Assembly (NCBI RefSeq): GCF_026210795.1
Contig: NC_089453.1
Span: 1,862,501-1,926,500 of the forward strand
Reading direction: 5' to 3'
From: Rhizophagus irregularis
Taxonomy: Eukaryota > Glomeromycota > Glomeromycetes > Glomerales > Glomeraceae
DNA: 64,000 bases
Both the position numbers and the translations under genes were made by a program. The notes under the pieces were generated by a model. That model did no database searches and was not told the origin of the DNA. It saw nothing but the letters and a program-made list of their open reading frames with translations. Positions within the stretch are counted from its first letter, which is position 1, and the number at the start of each line of letters is the position of its first letter. Shown here in pieces: positions 39,528 through 51,842 of the stretch.

Positions 39528-42500
39528 TTATATAGCAGTATAATAAAAGATATTATGCAAATAATATACATTGGTTTTATCATGATTTCCATTTTCACAA
39601 CCTGTTTTTCGACACTGATGTATAAAATGGTTATTAGGTTGGTGATCTATCCATTTAATTGCATAAATTCGACGCCAAGTTTGATCTGATAATTGCTGAA
39701 GTCTATATCGGGGACAACCTAATTTTGAATCATTAATACCCAGTGAAATAAACCAGTTTAACAATAAAAAAGGAATTTGTAACTGATCTTTTGTGTGGAG
39801 AAAAATTGCCCGAATTTGTGCATAAGAAGTTATTGTTTTAAGTTCAGTTTCTCTATCATCTGATATATCTTCTAAAACATTTATGACATCACCAACACGA
39901 AGCCTTATATTGGATTGATTATTACCATCAACTATAGTATAACTAATACTTTTATAATATTTTACTTTTCGTGATGTAAGATGTTCAGTACAATCAAGCT
40001 CTTCATTATATGAACGACCAAATTCAGCAAACAAGTTGTTATCAAGATTTTTCTCAAGGTTATTAGTTTGCAAATCGTGTTTAGTATATAGTCCTTGAAC
40101 TTTTATATTAATGTAATTTTCGTCCATACATGTTATTTGCAAAGATGTATTATCATCATCTTGTTCTAAATCAAACTTAGATGGCAAAATGTACCATGAA
40201 CTAAGAAGTGCACGTACACATTGGTCTTTTGATAACATGTTGAAATTTAATTGTCTTTCTGTATCATATCTTTTATCAACACCACCATCCAACAAAAATC
40301 TTAGAGTTTGTAGACAATTATCACATTGTACAAAATCCATCTCTATATTTTTCTTATTAGAATGAGGAATCATTGCCTTGAATAGTCTATGCATCATTTC
40401 TTTTGTAGGAACTGCAACATTTACCAGAGTTGCAAAATTTCGTGCATGCATAGTAAAATGACATAATATATGGAAGTTTGGTAATTGAGTAATTCTAGGA
40501 AAAAACTGTGAATTTATTTATAAAAAATAATAAGTAATTGACAAATTTTTACAAATTCTCTTATAAATCAATTAGATACAGACCTTTCCAACTTTTTCAG
40601 ACCAATGTATTATATTTTGTTGTAAATCATTGTAATTATCTTCAGAAAACTCTTTGCAAAATATTAATGATGCCATTTTAGAAAAAGATGCCCATAAACT
40701 AAGAAATTGATCTATTATTTGACGTTTTGTAAATTTGCTTTCTTCAATTAAAAATTCAACAATTGTTCTATTTAGCATTGAAGTGGATATTAATGATCTA
40801 TTAATAAGAAATGGCATGATCATACTTAAACGAAGATAATCAGAAAAAAAATATGAGTTTAAATGAGAAATAGGATTTTGTTGACGAGACCAAACTGATG
40901 GATATTCAAAATTACGCCATACATTTAAAAATTCATTCTCTCCTATTGAATTTAATATTCCAAATGTTGATTGCAACATTTCTTTTGCAAGTCCACCTAT
41001 ACAATGAAATGCATCATGTGGACATTGAATATGTTTATCACGTGAAATACTATCAAAACTAGAAGGTTTCTCACGAATTCCATATTGAGTAGAAAGTATT
41101 TCACGTTCAGCTTGAGTTTTAGCATTACTTATATCTTCAAAATGAGATGTAGTTATGTGATGGTAACGTGCATATTTAACAATATCAAAAGTAATATTAT
41201 GCAAATTATTATGATGGATCATACAATTTCGGCATCCATAATGTGCATTATGATTCTTGATTCCTGATTGTTCATTACCTTCAGGTAAATCACTTGTTAT
41301 GACACCCAATCCACCAGTAACCCAAACAGTTTGGTTACTAATTTCCAATTCATAACCATGTTCAAGATCTTGGATATCATTAATTAGTGGCTGTAATACC
41401 TCATCACATGAAGCTGAAAAAGGAATAAAGCCAATAAGAAAATGATTTTTTAGTTTTTGACGTAAAATCTGTGGCATATTTCCGATCTGCAAATAAATAC
41501 CACCAATACCATGGTATGCATTACGAAATGGACCAAACTTATCAATGTAGATATCTAAAAAAAATTTGTAAATTGGTAAATTAGATGGAGTATTTTGTGT
41601 AGTTATATATTCAACTGGATGATGATGTCGTAAATCAATTGGTCTTGTGCTCCACTGCCCATTGATACAATATACAATTTCATTTATAAAATATTGAAAA
41701 TTGCTGAGTTCACCAATATCTGTTAACCAAATATCTACTTTTGACACAATATTTATAGGATTAATAATTATTGTATAATCAGTCATCCATAGACATCCAT
41801 CATAAGAAGCATTTCTTCTTTGCTGTGATTTGAATTGAAAAGGCAATGAATTATATTCAACAATATTTTCAATTCTAATACAAATATCATGAGAATCATT
41901 AATATGTAAGATTGATATAATTCGACCATAACATAATTGATTGATTGTATGTATATTGTAGTATTTGATGAAATCACCAAGATTATAAATTGTTTCATTT
42001 AATTTAATGTGTTCAGTACCAAACAATGGAGATTTGTGTCAGAGAACTCCATGCCATATTTCCTGTTTGTTTTCACAATATATACCTGGACCAAAGTACA
42101 TATGTTCATGCAGCTGTGGATTTGATAATATACGGCAAAGAATATTTTTTAAGGGAAAAATAAAAGCTTGAGTAGTAGGTTTAGAGGTAGATGGTGTATT
42201 ATGATTGTTAAGAGAAATAGTATATCCTTTAAATGGAAGGAGAGGTAACCCATTTCGATACTTTTTAACAGTTGCGAGTGAAAATGGAACATCATTTGCA
42301 TTAAATTTGGGATGTTTAACAATATTTGCAAAATCCTTATATGCTTCAAACCCTAATTTTAAAAATATATATGATTAGTATAAAAATATAAAAAGTAGTA
42401 CTGTAATATTATAGATAAAAACATATACCTATTTGATGTTTTATAACCCATAAAAATAATAAAAATATAGTAAAATTTGGAAAATATGGTCCTGCATCTC

Positions 42501-42870
42501 CAGAATAACAATTTTGTTTTTTATTATTATTATATTCTCGTCCATTAAATTCCCCATTTGTATCACAATTTTCTGTAAAATCATCATCAATAAGATCTTC
42601 ATTAAAGTCATTAAAATTGTGATAAGAATCTTTATTATTTTTGCTAGTATCATGATTATTATTAATACTTTCATTAATTTTATAATAAAAATTATTCATA
42701 TTTGATTGTGATGAAGTATTATTTTCACAAATATTTTGTTGTTTATCTAAAATGATAGTATGATTAGATATAGATGAATTATTATTTGAATGAGTATCTC
42801 TAGATTTACGCAAACGAAAGTTGGATTTTTTATGTTGTTTTTTATCAGCTCTAATTTTTTTTAAAAACAT
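39528..42870 (-). pseudogene. Plavaka (CACTA superfamily) transposase, broken
   Basis: Exon 1 is 42870-42429 (MFLKKIRADKKQHKK..., ending YFPNFTIFLLFLWVIKHQIG), phase 1. Exon 2 is 42352-40584 and exon 3 starts at 40494. Exon 2 holds IYIDKFGPFRNAYHGIGGIYLQIGNMP, FLIGFIPFSASCDEVLQPL, VWVTGGLGVITSDLPEGNEQSG and HYGCRNC. Exon 3 holds ITQLPNFHILCHF, ARNFATLVNVAVPTKEMMHRLFK and TLRFLLDGG. These are characteristic of Plavaka transposases of fungi (established family knowledge). Lesions: a TGA inside exon 2 at about 42036 (GVL-stop-HKSPLFG), and the exon 2/exon 3 join leaves the conserved frame off by one. The start at 42870 is the first ATG of a basic N terminus. A divergent gene starts 185 bp away. 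Confidence 0.82.
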
Positions 42871-43055
42871 TATTCTATAACTAAATTTTAACGTTAATCT
42901 TGAATTTTGATAAAAAAAAGATGAGAATTTTATAGATCTAATGATTAAATACACTATAAAATTCTATATTAGTGTAACAATTGATTTATTAACTTCATCA
43001 AATTAAACTAATAATTGACTTTTTCTTAAAAAAAATTCTTTTTTTAAAACCAAAT
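42871..43055. promoter_or_regulatory. Divergent promoter region of the Plavaka element
   Basis: 185 bp between the start codons of the transposase (minus) and the partner gene (plus). The sharing of one short region implies co-expression of the two element genes. No specific box can be assigned with confidence. Confidence 0.35.
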
Positions 43056-44892
43056 ATGCCTCGTGGTAAAGGAATTAAAAAAGGTTTTACTGGAAGACGA
43101 CCTATAACTAGAAATACTAAAAATGCTGACAATGCTTCTTTAACTTCCAATATGCCTATTAAAAAACGTCAAACAAAAAATTCTTCTATTACTAATACTA
43201 ATAGTAATATATCTAGCGAATCTATAACTCCTGATGATAATATACTTACTACGAGTTGTCAAATAAATAAAAATACCACAAATACTCCTCCACTTGCACC
43301 AGTAATGAAAAATTCTTTTACTGAAAGTAGTGTACTTAATATACATCCTACAAGAGAGCTTACACCACTTACACAACTTGATTATGATGATCATGATGAT
43401 CACGAAAATAAATTTGAAAATGATGGCCATGAAGATACTGATAATGAATTGAATGCAACGGATACAAATTTTCGCCAAGATATGATACCTGACAGACCTG
43501 AAATTTTTATATCAAGTGTAACAAAGAGAACAGGTATGTTAAGTATAAATATATTATATGTAAATAATGTAATGGTAAAACTAATATGGTAAGTAACTAA
43601 TGAAAATTTTGATTTACAGAAAAGAAAACTCTAGATGAATTAATAAATAATGTAAATATTTTAAGTAATGGTCCTTTTTATTTATCAAATAAACGTATGA
43701 AATTAGATGAAAAAAGTAAGTTAAAAAATTAAAGAAATTTTAAGATAAAAAAAGTTAAACAATTACTTATTATAAAATTCCTATAACAGCATCTTCAACT
43801 GTATCATCAGCCACATCAATGACAGCTGTACCATCATTTACATCGGCAATACCATCACCTGCTAAAAAATCTTTATTAACAAGTCATAACCAAACAAATA
43901 TTCATGAAATTGAAGCTAATAATGAAATGGATACTACTACAACCGTCCAACCAGCAATCTCTCTTAGTAATCAAGATTCAACAAATAATTTAATGCCAAT
44001 ATTTAATGCTTTTTTGCAAGCATTATCTTCAAGTATATGTTCAACTACAGGATCTACTGTATTACAATCTTCTCTAAATAATAATACTTTACATGATCAA
44101 ACGAATATAAATTTAAATAATAATAATGTAAGTGATTTTAAATTATTAATGAGAAAACTTCAATTAATAATAATCAAAATTTTTTTTTTATAGGCCCAAC
44201 TTACACAACTTGCGACTCTATTTATTAATGAGTCAAAAGTTCTCTTTTTTCGTATACGAAAACCAACACCAGAATTAATTTTAGCACTAGCCAGAGAATG
44301 TGCTAAACATCTTGGTATTACTAAAATAGATGCTGGCGATGTTAAAAAAAAAGGTTGCGGATGGTTTGCCACTTGGAGAGTAAAATTGTATGACGAATGT
44401 ACTGAAATAGCATTTGATTTTCTGGACCATTACACGTAAGATATTTAACTGTTTTGTGATCAATGTTTATTATAATTAGTAATAGAAATTAATTGTAATT
44501 TATTATTTATATTATATAGTGTGACCCAGAATAACCTTCCGAACTCCTCTCATCTTCAAAACTTTATAAGTAAAGATGATATTATCAAAGTCTTTGAACC
44601 ACAATTAAAACAAGTCAAAAGAGATCATTTGTTTGAAAATCAAACATCATGGATTGCATTAAAAAACTACTTATCAGAAGTAGTTTTAATTATAGTCTGT
44701 TACTTTGTACAAAAAGATATTGATCGTACTATTTATTTCAGTGCCAGAAGAAATAAACGAACTGGATGGCGAAGTGCAATATTAACAGATTTGCATAATC
44801 TTGATCGTATCACTGCAAGTATACAAATTATTTCCGAAGATGGGACAACACTAGCAAGTGATTTAAATATTAATAGTTATATGAATTGGTAA
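43056..44892 (+). CDS. Intact five-exon partner gene of the Plavaka element
   Basis: Exons 43056-43533, 43620-43715, 43790-44127, 44194-44435 and 44520-44892. All introns are GT-AG and phases 1,1,0,2 close to 1527 nt, 508 aa. The N terminus is basic (MPRGKGIKKGFTGRRPITR), like an AT-hook or nuclear targeting tail. A long Ser/Thr/Asn-rich middle with an acidic DDHDDHENKFENDGHEDTD block follows. The last two exons form a compact domain (AQLTQLATLFINESKVLFFRI... to LNINSYMNW) that I do not recognise. CACTA elements usually encode a second DNA-binding protein (TnpA in plants). Position and basic N terminus suggest a similar role, but this is inference. It is notable that this gene is intact while the transposase is not. 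Confidence 0.7.
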
Positions 44893-45044
44893 ATTCCGAA
44901 AAAAAATAGTTATTCTATTGATTTATTCATATAATTTGTAATGAATTTAATGCAAATATAATAATAATTATATAATTATTGTAAATATAATTTCAAAATG
45001 CTTTTTATATAAAATAATTTGTAATATTTTTATAATTCTTTTAA

Positions 45045-45052
45045 TATATAAT
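45045..45052. repeat. Left 8-bp target duplication of the 45-kb hAT
   Basis: TATATAAT, repeated exactly at 50563-50570 after the element's right end. Confidence 0.9.
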
Positions 45053-45229
45053 TAGAGCTCCGCACGGGTAAGGGTCAATTCGGGTGACCCGTCGGGTTGA
45101 CCCGAAATATTCAGGTCAGGTTGTCAAATTCGTGACCCGGTATCAGGTCAGGTTACAGGTTTGACCCGACCCGATTGACCTGTCAACCCGAATACTTTAG
45201 CTCAAAAAAAATGTTTATACTCTGAAACG

Positions 45230-45631
45230 GCATTTTTTCATGTTACCTTATGAAAAAAACGCTGTTTCGGCATTGTTTTTTATAAACAAATACGCCGAAA
45301 TGGCGTTTTTCATTTTATTTTATGGAAAAATGCCGTTTCGGCATTTTTTTCACTTCTTTTATGAAAAAAATCGCCAAAATGGCGTTTTTTCATATTATTT
45401 TATGGAAAAATGCCGTTTTGGCATTTTTTCACTTCTTTTATGAAAAAAATCGCCAAAGCGGCTTTTTTCATATTATTTTATGGAAAAATGCCGTTTTGGC
45501 ATTTTTTCACTTCTTTTATGAAAAAAATCGCCAAAACAGCGTTTTTTCATATTATTTAATGGAAAAATGCCAAAACGGCATTTTTTTCCACTTCTTTATG
45601 AAAAAAATCGCCAAAGCGGCATTTTTCCATA
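45230..45631. repeat. Tandem palindromic ~72-bp units, left half
   Basis: About five units of the form TATGGAAAAATGCCGTTTTGGCATTTTTTCACTTC... each contain GCCGTTTTGGC or GCCAAAACGGC palindromes and ATGAAAAAAATCGCC spacers. Open frames here (45240-45711) are by-products. The series continues at 50096-50430 after the nested insertion. Confidence 0.8.
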
Positions 45632-45634
45632 TTA

Positions 45635-48600
45635 GGCCGTTCCAAATTAATTGTTTGTTTAACGTCCATATTTTCTTAAAAAATCCAGGGGGGAGGGGGG
45701 GGTCAAAATAAACAACATCAAAAAATAAACATATAAAATTTTATTTATATAATCAAAATTTATTGAGTGATTTATTAAGTAAAATTGATTTTATCTATTA
45801 CCAACTTTAATTTTTCCTCTTGTTGGCCAATTATGTCCCTTATTTTTACAAGTTTGACAAAATGGGTATATAGTTGTAAACTTTTTCTTTAGATTATCAT
45901 CTGGTTCTAATAATCCATCTTTTTCCCCACAATAAAAACAAATAATTTCTGTTTTTAAACGACGGCATGAATAATATACTGCTTCAATTTGACTATTACA
46001 ATGAATCTTTTGTCTAATGTATACTTTTTCATAAAGATTATGTGCTTCGGGAGTTATAGGGGACCCACAAATATAAATTACATTATCTAATAAAATTTCT
46101 AAGCTAGTTTTTTCATTATCACTTAACATATTTTTGCTAAAAATACATCTTGGCTTACTGCAAATAGTACAATTAACAAATTTACGTATATGATTATTAT
46201 TAATTATGCCAGCAGGAATAATTTCTTTAGTAGAATCAGATGCACTAGGAAGAAATTCTTTTGTTTCAGTACCATAGAGTCCATCAAAATCTCTATAATG
46301 ATTAGAGTCTTATAAAATAAAATATTATTAATTTATAATGTAAAATTAAAATCAACTATTAAAATGTAACTGAAAAAAATGACAAAAAATGTACCAGTAG
46401 ACAATATTGGATCAGGAATAAAATTTAAATTGTTAAATACATCTTCTGGTAATCGAATTGGTAAACAAAATTTACAATTATCCTTTCCACATTTTTTTAT
46501 CTATAATAAAGTGTAATGTAAATTAAAATTATATTTATTATTAATAAATCTACTAAATTTTAGTTAAAAATACCTGAAAAGAATATGTTCTGATTTGACA
46601 GTGGGATTTTATAAAATTTTGGAGTTCATGATGCTTATTTAATGAATTCAGGGATGTTTCCTCTTGTTGTAAAGTGCTATCAATATAATGGATCACCTAA
46701 ATAACAAATTTTGAATTTTTAATATATTTTATTTTATGAAAAAATGTATTTGTAACAGCCTGTTACATATCTTATTTGTAACATCCTTTTTTTATTTTTT
46801 TTTAATAATAAATTTAATATGTGTTTCATAAATAAATTTTTATATGCAAAATTTAATTTGGAAAACTTTTACTTAATGTACTTAAGACAGTTTCATAGAC
46901 AAAATTTTAAGTTATAAGCAGTTTCTTGAAATTTTTTAAAAAATTCTTTTGTCTTAGTTACACAACTGATCTTTTGTTTTTGTTTACATTACGCCTGATC
47001 TTAAATTTTAATTGGATAAAATTGGGGGTTGTTACAAATAAGACGCGTAACAGGCTGTTACAATTAGATTTATCCTTATTTTATAATAAATTTATATAAC
47101 TAAATATATACCTCAAAAATTTTGTCAATACTTATTAAACTAGCAGGAGAATATATCCGAAAGTTTTTTTCATTTAGTGTTAATCGTTTAGTTCGTTCAG
47201 ATAGTAATTCCTGAACTGGTTTAATAGAATTTCTCAGTTCTAAACCTAATTTCTTATTTTCTTGTACTGCATTTCTAATTTCTTCTAATGTATTCTTTCC
47301 TTTAAATATATCTTCAAGAATATCATCCATAGAATCTCTTTGCAAAGACACTCCTTGTAAAGCTAAATTTAAAATAGACATTACCGTTCAGCTGGATTCA
47401 TCCAAGAATGATATGGTGCTGTTCTTACACTTGCTAAAAAATCAAAATCCCCTTGTAAAAAAAGACATATTAACGAAATTTGTACTGATCCAAATGTATT
47501 TCTGTGGTCAGGTCCACCATCTGTATAAATTAAAAGAATTTCTGGCAGATTTTGTCCATTATATTGTTGCAAGAGAGTTTTATAAAATTCAGTAGAATGA
47601 CGAAGAGCTGAACTAGGTTGAAATGCTGTATTCTTATAAGAGACATAAACTTGTCCACTATAAAATGATTCAGATATGCATGTAGGAATGTCACAAATAA
47701 ATATTACAGAAGGAGTTAATGAAAGTTTTGTAAAATCGTGATCAGATGATGACAATTCCATATTTGCTGGTGTTAACGAAGACTTGTTTCTAACACCACT
47801 AGATGTTGCAATTCCTTCACCTATTGGGACTTTATGTTTGTCATCAGCACAAATTAAAGAACAATAATTACGATATTTAACAGCAAATAGTCGCATATAT
47901 CTAAACAATGCAGCACAGTAATGAGCATCAACATGAAACTTAGATAATTGTCGTGATTGCACTTTATACTTAATTTCAAATCTTCCAGTATATTTAGAAG
48001 CTGCATTTGTTGTAGTATTTGCTGGCCAAAATTGTAATCGAATATATTCATCAGAAGGTATAAAAATTTCAGAACTAAGTGGTGTTCCATATTTTTTTTC
48101 TAATCTTTCAATAATAATTTTTTTGAGATCAGCAATTGACATTGCTACTGGTAAATATAATACTGATGTAGAGCGACGATCATGTACAGCTGGAACGATC
48201 TAAATAAAAATTATATGATGCCAAATTTTAATAAAAAATACCAGGTGTTGTAGCAATTGTTTATGATAATAATTAAATAATAGATGATAATATACCTCAT
48301 TAAAGTATTCATTTAATTCATTCCAAAACATATCAAATTTAGTACCATGAAATCCATTATTGATTCTTAAATCCATTATAATATCTGCGTCTTGTAAATC
48401 CAAAATCATTCTAATTCTTTCTTGCATTTCTTTTGATAATTCATGAGGTGGCGTTGAGTTATCTCCTGCTAAATCATTATACAGGAGTTTCCATACACTT
48501 GGCGCCATTTTAGCAACTAAAGAATACTAAATAAATTTGTTATTGTTAGATTTATAATGTTAAAAGTATGAATTTTAAATATCATGTATTTGACAATACC

Positions 48601-50092
48601 TTTTCAGTAACATTCTTTCTCATTTGTCGTGTAAAATAAGATGGTATCATTTCATTTGCTAATGTTAACATTTTTGCTTCTTGACTTTTATCTTGTTCAG
48701 ATATTGAATCAGGAGTTTTCCATATAAAATTTAAAGTTCCTAAATAATTCCCATGATAATAACGATAAAGTGTAAATGTGCAATCCACGTTTAATTCATT
48801 TATGAAATTATATCAAGTTCTTTTTTCTTGAGGTAAATAATTATCTAATAAGTGTAGTTCATAAAAATTGGAATCTTTAAGAAAATCAGAAATATTTTTA
48901 AACTTTGGATTAAAATTTCTTTGTTTATTTCTAATTTCCAAGGTTATATTATCTAATAAATTTCGGGTTGGTTCATTTCTTGAATGATTTAAAATCATTT
49001 CATTGTTAACTGACTCCAAATAGGTTATATATTTTCGAATATTATGACATAGTTCAAATACATTAGAAATAAAAGGTTTCCAGTTCTCTTGACCCGCCCA
49101 AGGTTGAGTAATAAAATGTTCAATTGCTTTCAAATGATCTTTTAAATTTTCTCGCATAAGTTGCTCTTTCTTATGTTTCCCAGTATAATAAAAAAGATTA
49201 TATAATGATTTAATCTTGTATTGCGAAAGTGATAAGAAGATTTCTGGAATAATACAACTTCGCAAATTTAATTTTTCATGATGTGGATCAATGTACCATA
49301 GGAGATCAGTTAAAGCTTTAATAAATCCACTTCCAATACTTTCATAACTTCCCCCATACCACCCTAATAATTCATCTTTTAATAATTTAATCAGATCATT
49401 ATAAAGTAAATCATGACGTGTTACAAAATTTCTTTCTTTAGGAAGTTTAGGAATTCTGTTGGTTTCCATTATCTTACTTAACCCATTAATACCATTTTGT
49501 CTGTTTCTTTTCTCTAAACTTTCTTGCTCTTTCAATGTAAATTTGACTTGACATGGTTGAAACTTTTCACATAAATTCAAATTTGCGCTTAAACCATATT
49601 TAATATTGGTCCAATTTTTTGTTAATTCATTGTAAAATTGAATGACTATTGGTTGATCAAATATATCATAGCCTAAAACTTCAAATAACAAATCACTAAA
49701 AGTTTCTGTAGACTCCATTTCCACTGCATCTTCATTTAATAATTTCGTTTCTTTGTAAACAGCTACTATGAACCACATTTTAAAATAATAATTGAAAAAG
49801 GAATCAAAGATTTGAAAAAGAGATCGATAAAAAAATTATATTCTAATTTGGGAAACAATACAATTATTAGATCGGCAATATCTTAATTCGATAATTACCG
49901 TAAATACTATTAGTAATTAAATCACATGATATGTAAAATCGAAAAAAAACGCCGAAACTGATAGTTCCGGCGTGAATTACCAGGCCATGTATAATAAGAT
50001 CACGTGACATATATCCCGTTTGTTTATTTTTAAAAATTTTTCAAAAATGAGGGGGCGGGGGACGTTAAACAAACTATTAATTTGGAACAGCC
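45635..50092 (-). mobile_element. 4.46-kb DNA transposon with TTA target duplication, unassigned superfamily
   Basis: Ends GGCCGTTCCAAATTAAT and ATTAATTTGGAACAGCC form an inverted repeat of about 33 bp, followed inside by G-runs on both sides. TTA flanks both ends (45632-45634 and 50093-50095). The empty site can be read from neighbouring tandem units (CCATATTATTTAATGG), proving that one TTA is duplicated. A second, internally deleted copy at 62647-63340 has the same ends and the same TTA. It encodes one long multi-exon transposase (minus). Confidence 0.88.
45791..49778 (-). pseudogene. Large zinc-finger DDE transposase of the TTA element
   Basis: Exons 49778-48600, 48526-48296, 48199-47112, 46698-46574, 46500-46395 and 46308-45791, all GT-AG. 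Total about 1080 aa. The catalytic region reads SLICADDKHKVPIGE, then EILLIYTDGGPDHRNTFGSVQ, then RTAPYHSWMNPAER. The Asp of CADDK, the Asp of TDGG and the Glu of NPAE are the likely triad. The C terminus has several cysteine knuckles: CGKDNCKFC, CTICSKPRC and CFYCGEKDG...CQTC. I have seen this architecture in uncharacterised proteins of sponges and other invertebrates but know no family name. Two lesions: an in-frame TGA at 48813-48815 (KRT-stop-YNF) and a 1-nt loss after NPAER at about 47383, where the next frame continues MSILNLALQGVSL. The copy is therefore dead but nearly complete. Confidence 0.8.
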
Positions 50093-50095
50093 TTA

Positions 50096-50430
50096 TTTAA
50101 TGGAAAAATGCTGAAACGGCATTTTTTTCACTTCTTTTATGAAAACATCGCCAAAGCGGCATTTTTTCATTTATCTTATGGAAAAATGCCGTTTTGGCAT
50201 TTTTTTTCACTTCTTTTATGAAAAAAATTGCCAAAACGGCGGTTTTTCATATTATTTTATGTAAAAATGCCAAAACGGCATTTTTTTTCACTTCTTTTAT
50301 GAAAAAAATTGCCAAAGCGGCGTTTTTTCATATTATTTAATGGAAAAATGCTGAAACGGCATTTTTTTCCACTTCTTTTATGAAAAAAATTGCCAAAACG
50401 GCGTTTTTTCATATTATTTTATAGAAAAAT
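50096..50430. repeat. Tandem palindromic units, right half
   Basis: About four to five further units of the 45230-45631 repeat (GCCAAAACGGC, GCTGAAACGGC palindromes), interrupted by the TTA transposon. Confidence 0.8.
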
Positions 50431-50570
50431 GACCTGAATACTTTCAGGTCAGACAGGTCAGGTCGGGTCAGAGCAGGTTATCTGACCTGACCCGACCTGA
50501 TAAAAATTTTTCGGTTTGGGTCAGACAAATTACCCGACCTGACCCGACCGTGCGGAGCTCTATATATAAT

Positions 50571-51314
50571 AAAATACGTTACAAAATGCATTGTAAAATC
50601 ATTAAATAATTTTTAAATTGTAATATTTTTATAATTCATTTTAGATCATTATGAAATATATTACAAAATACATTGCAAATTCATTTTATCTTAATGGTTT
50701 TAAAATATTTTTCCTAATCCTTTATAATATAGATTACAAAATGATTAAAAATACTGATATTCATTACAAAATAATATTACAATTATATAAGTATTATAAA
50801 AATATTGAAAAATCATTACAATAGCATTTCAGAAAAATATTCATTTTTAGCTAAATCATTTCTTATCAAAAAAAAAATTTTAGAATCTTATTAACTTAAA
50901 AAAAATCAAAAATCTTATATTATAGTTTATATTTTTAATATTTTATATAAAAAAAAGTAGGGAACTGAAGTTAAAACAAATAAAAAATAATTTTTTCTTA
51001 TGAAAAATAATTTTTTTTTTACTTACTGTTTAAAATAACCACGTTATATATTTATTAATTTTTTTTAACAAAAAAGTGATTGAAAAGTGATTGGAAAAAG
51101 AATTGGTTATTATCTTTGTTTTTGAATATAATAAAAAGAATTTTTTTATTTTCTGATAAATTTGGATTATCTGAATATATAACACATATTTAATTTAGGT
51201 TTATAAAAGTTAAATAGATAAAATTTTATGAAAAATTTAAACTTTACTAACTGAAAGTTTCTTGAAGTTAAATCAGATGACCTTTGATTAAATATGTATT
51301 AAATTTTTTGTGAA
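50571..51314. other. Plavaka subterminal repeats, then AT-rich DNA
   Basis: Up to about 50850 short ATTACAAAAT/TTGTAATAT words repeat, as in CACTA subterminal zones. The remainder is AT-rich with no feature. Confidence 0.5.
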
Positions 51315-51842
51315 CATCAGCAAGTTTTAAACAGGCGTATAAAGTGTTGAAAAATGCCATGTGTTGCTCAACACCAAAAAACGTAGGGAAACGAACCCTT
51401 TGTCAATCAATGCCACTTAAAAATGTTGAAAAATGTGTAAATCAATACTCATTTAAGTGTAAAACTACACATAGTAAAATAACGATAGTTTAAAAACGTG
51501 TATACATTGTATAAAAACACGTATATCGATATTAAAAACGCGTATAGCAACATATAAATTTTATTAATCGTAAAATATTGTAAATTTATTTATATATATA
51601 GTAGTAATAGTACAATAAAAATACATTCATTATCTATCTAACTACACTACAAATTGATATTTCTCAGTAATGTAAATTGTCAAATGTTTAAAACTCTTGT
51701 TATAATTGGATTGCCACAGATTTTTAAGCGATCAATATACTAAATTTCTGTTGACATAGCACCCCTGGTGACACAACCATAACAAGGTGGGGTTTCGATT
51801 AAAAAAAAATACAATATTAAAAGTTTCGTTAACGAAACTTAC

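Larger units (their letters stand above)
45053..50562. mobile_element. hAT MITE carrying a nested transposon
   Basis: Begins TAGAGCTCCGCACGG and ends with the exact complement. The flanking 8-bp duplication TATATAAT is perfect. Subterminal GACCCG/CGGGTC repeats resemble those of the hAT at 10470. Without the inserted 4458 bp it is about 1050 bp and non-coding, made mainly of tandem palindromic units. It sits in the right subterminal zone of the Plavaka element. Confidence 0.9.
39528..50870. mobile_element. Plavaka/CACTA-type element, host of two nested insertions
   Basis: Extent is approximate. It is supported by the transposase (minus), the divergent partner gene (plus) and A/T-rich subterminal repeats (TTGTAA, ATTACAAAAT, TTTTTATAATTC) that run from 44893 to 45052 and resume after the hAT insertion from 50571 to about 50850, ending near ATTTTTAGCTAAA. 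The right part is thus split by the 5.5-kb hAT. The left terminus and the target duplication were not identified. Confidence 0.5.

Noticed and set aside
42409-42705. Overlapping frames rich in I/L/M or N on both strands
   Set aside because: They are alternative readings of the ATT-rich Asn codons in the first exon of the Plavaka transposase.
45240-45711. Open frames through the tandem repeats (67 and 129 aa)
   Set aside because: They repeat the same residues unit by unit and follow from the period of the DNA repeat.
45635-50092. PIF/Harbinger assignment from the TTA duplication
   Set aside because: The 3-bp TTA duplication fits, but the transposase motifs (ADDKH, TDGGPDHR, NPAER and C-terminal Cys knuckles) are not those of Harbinger transposases.
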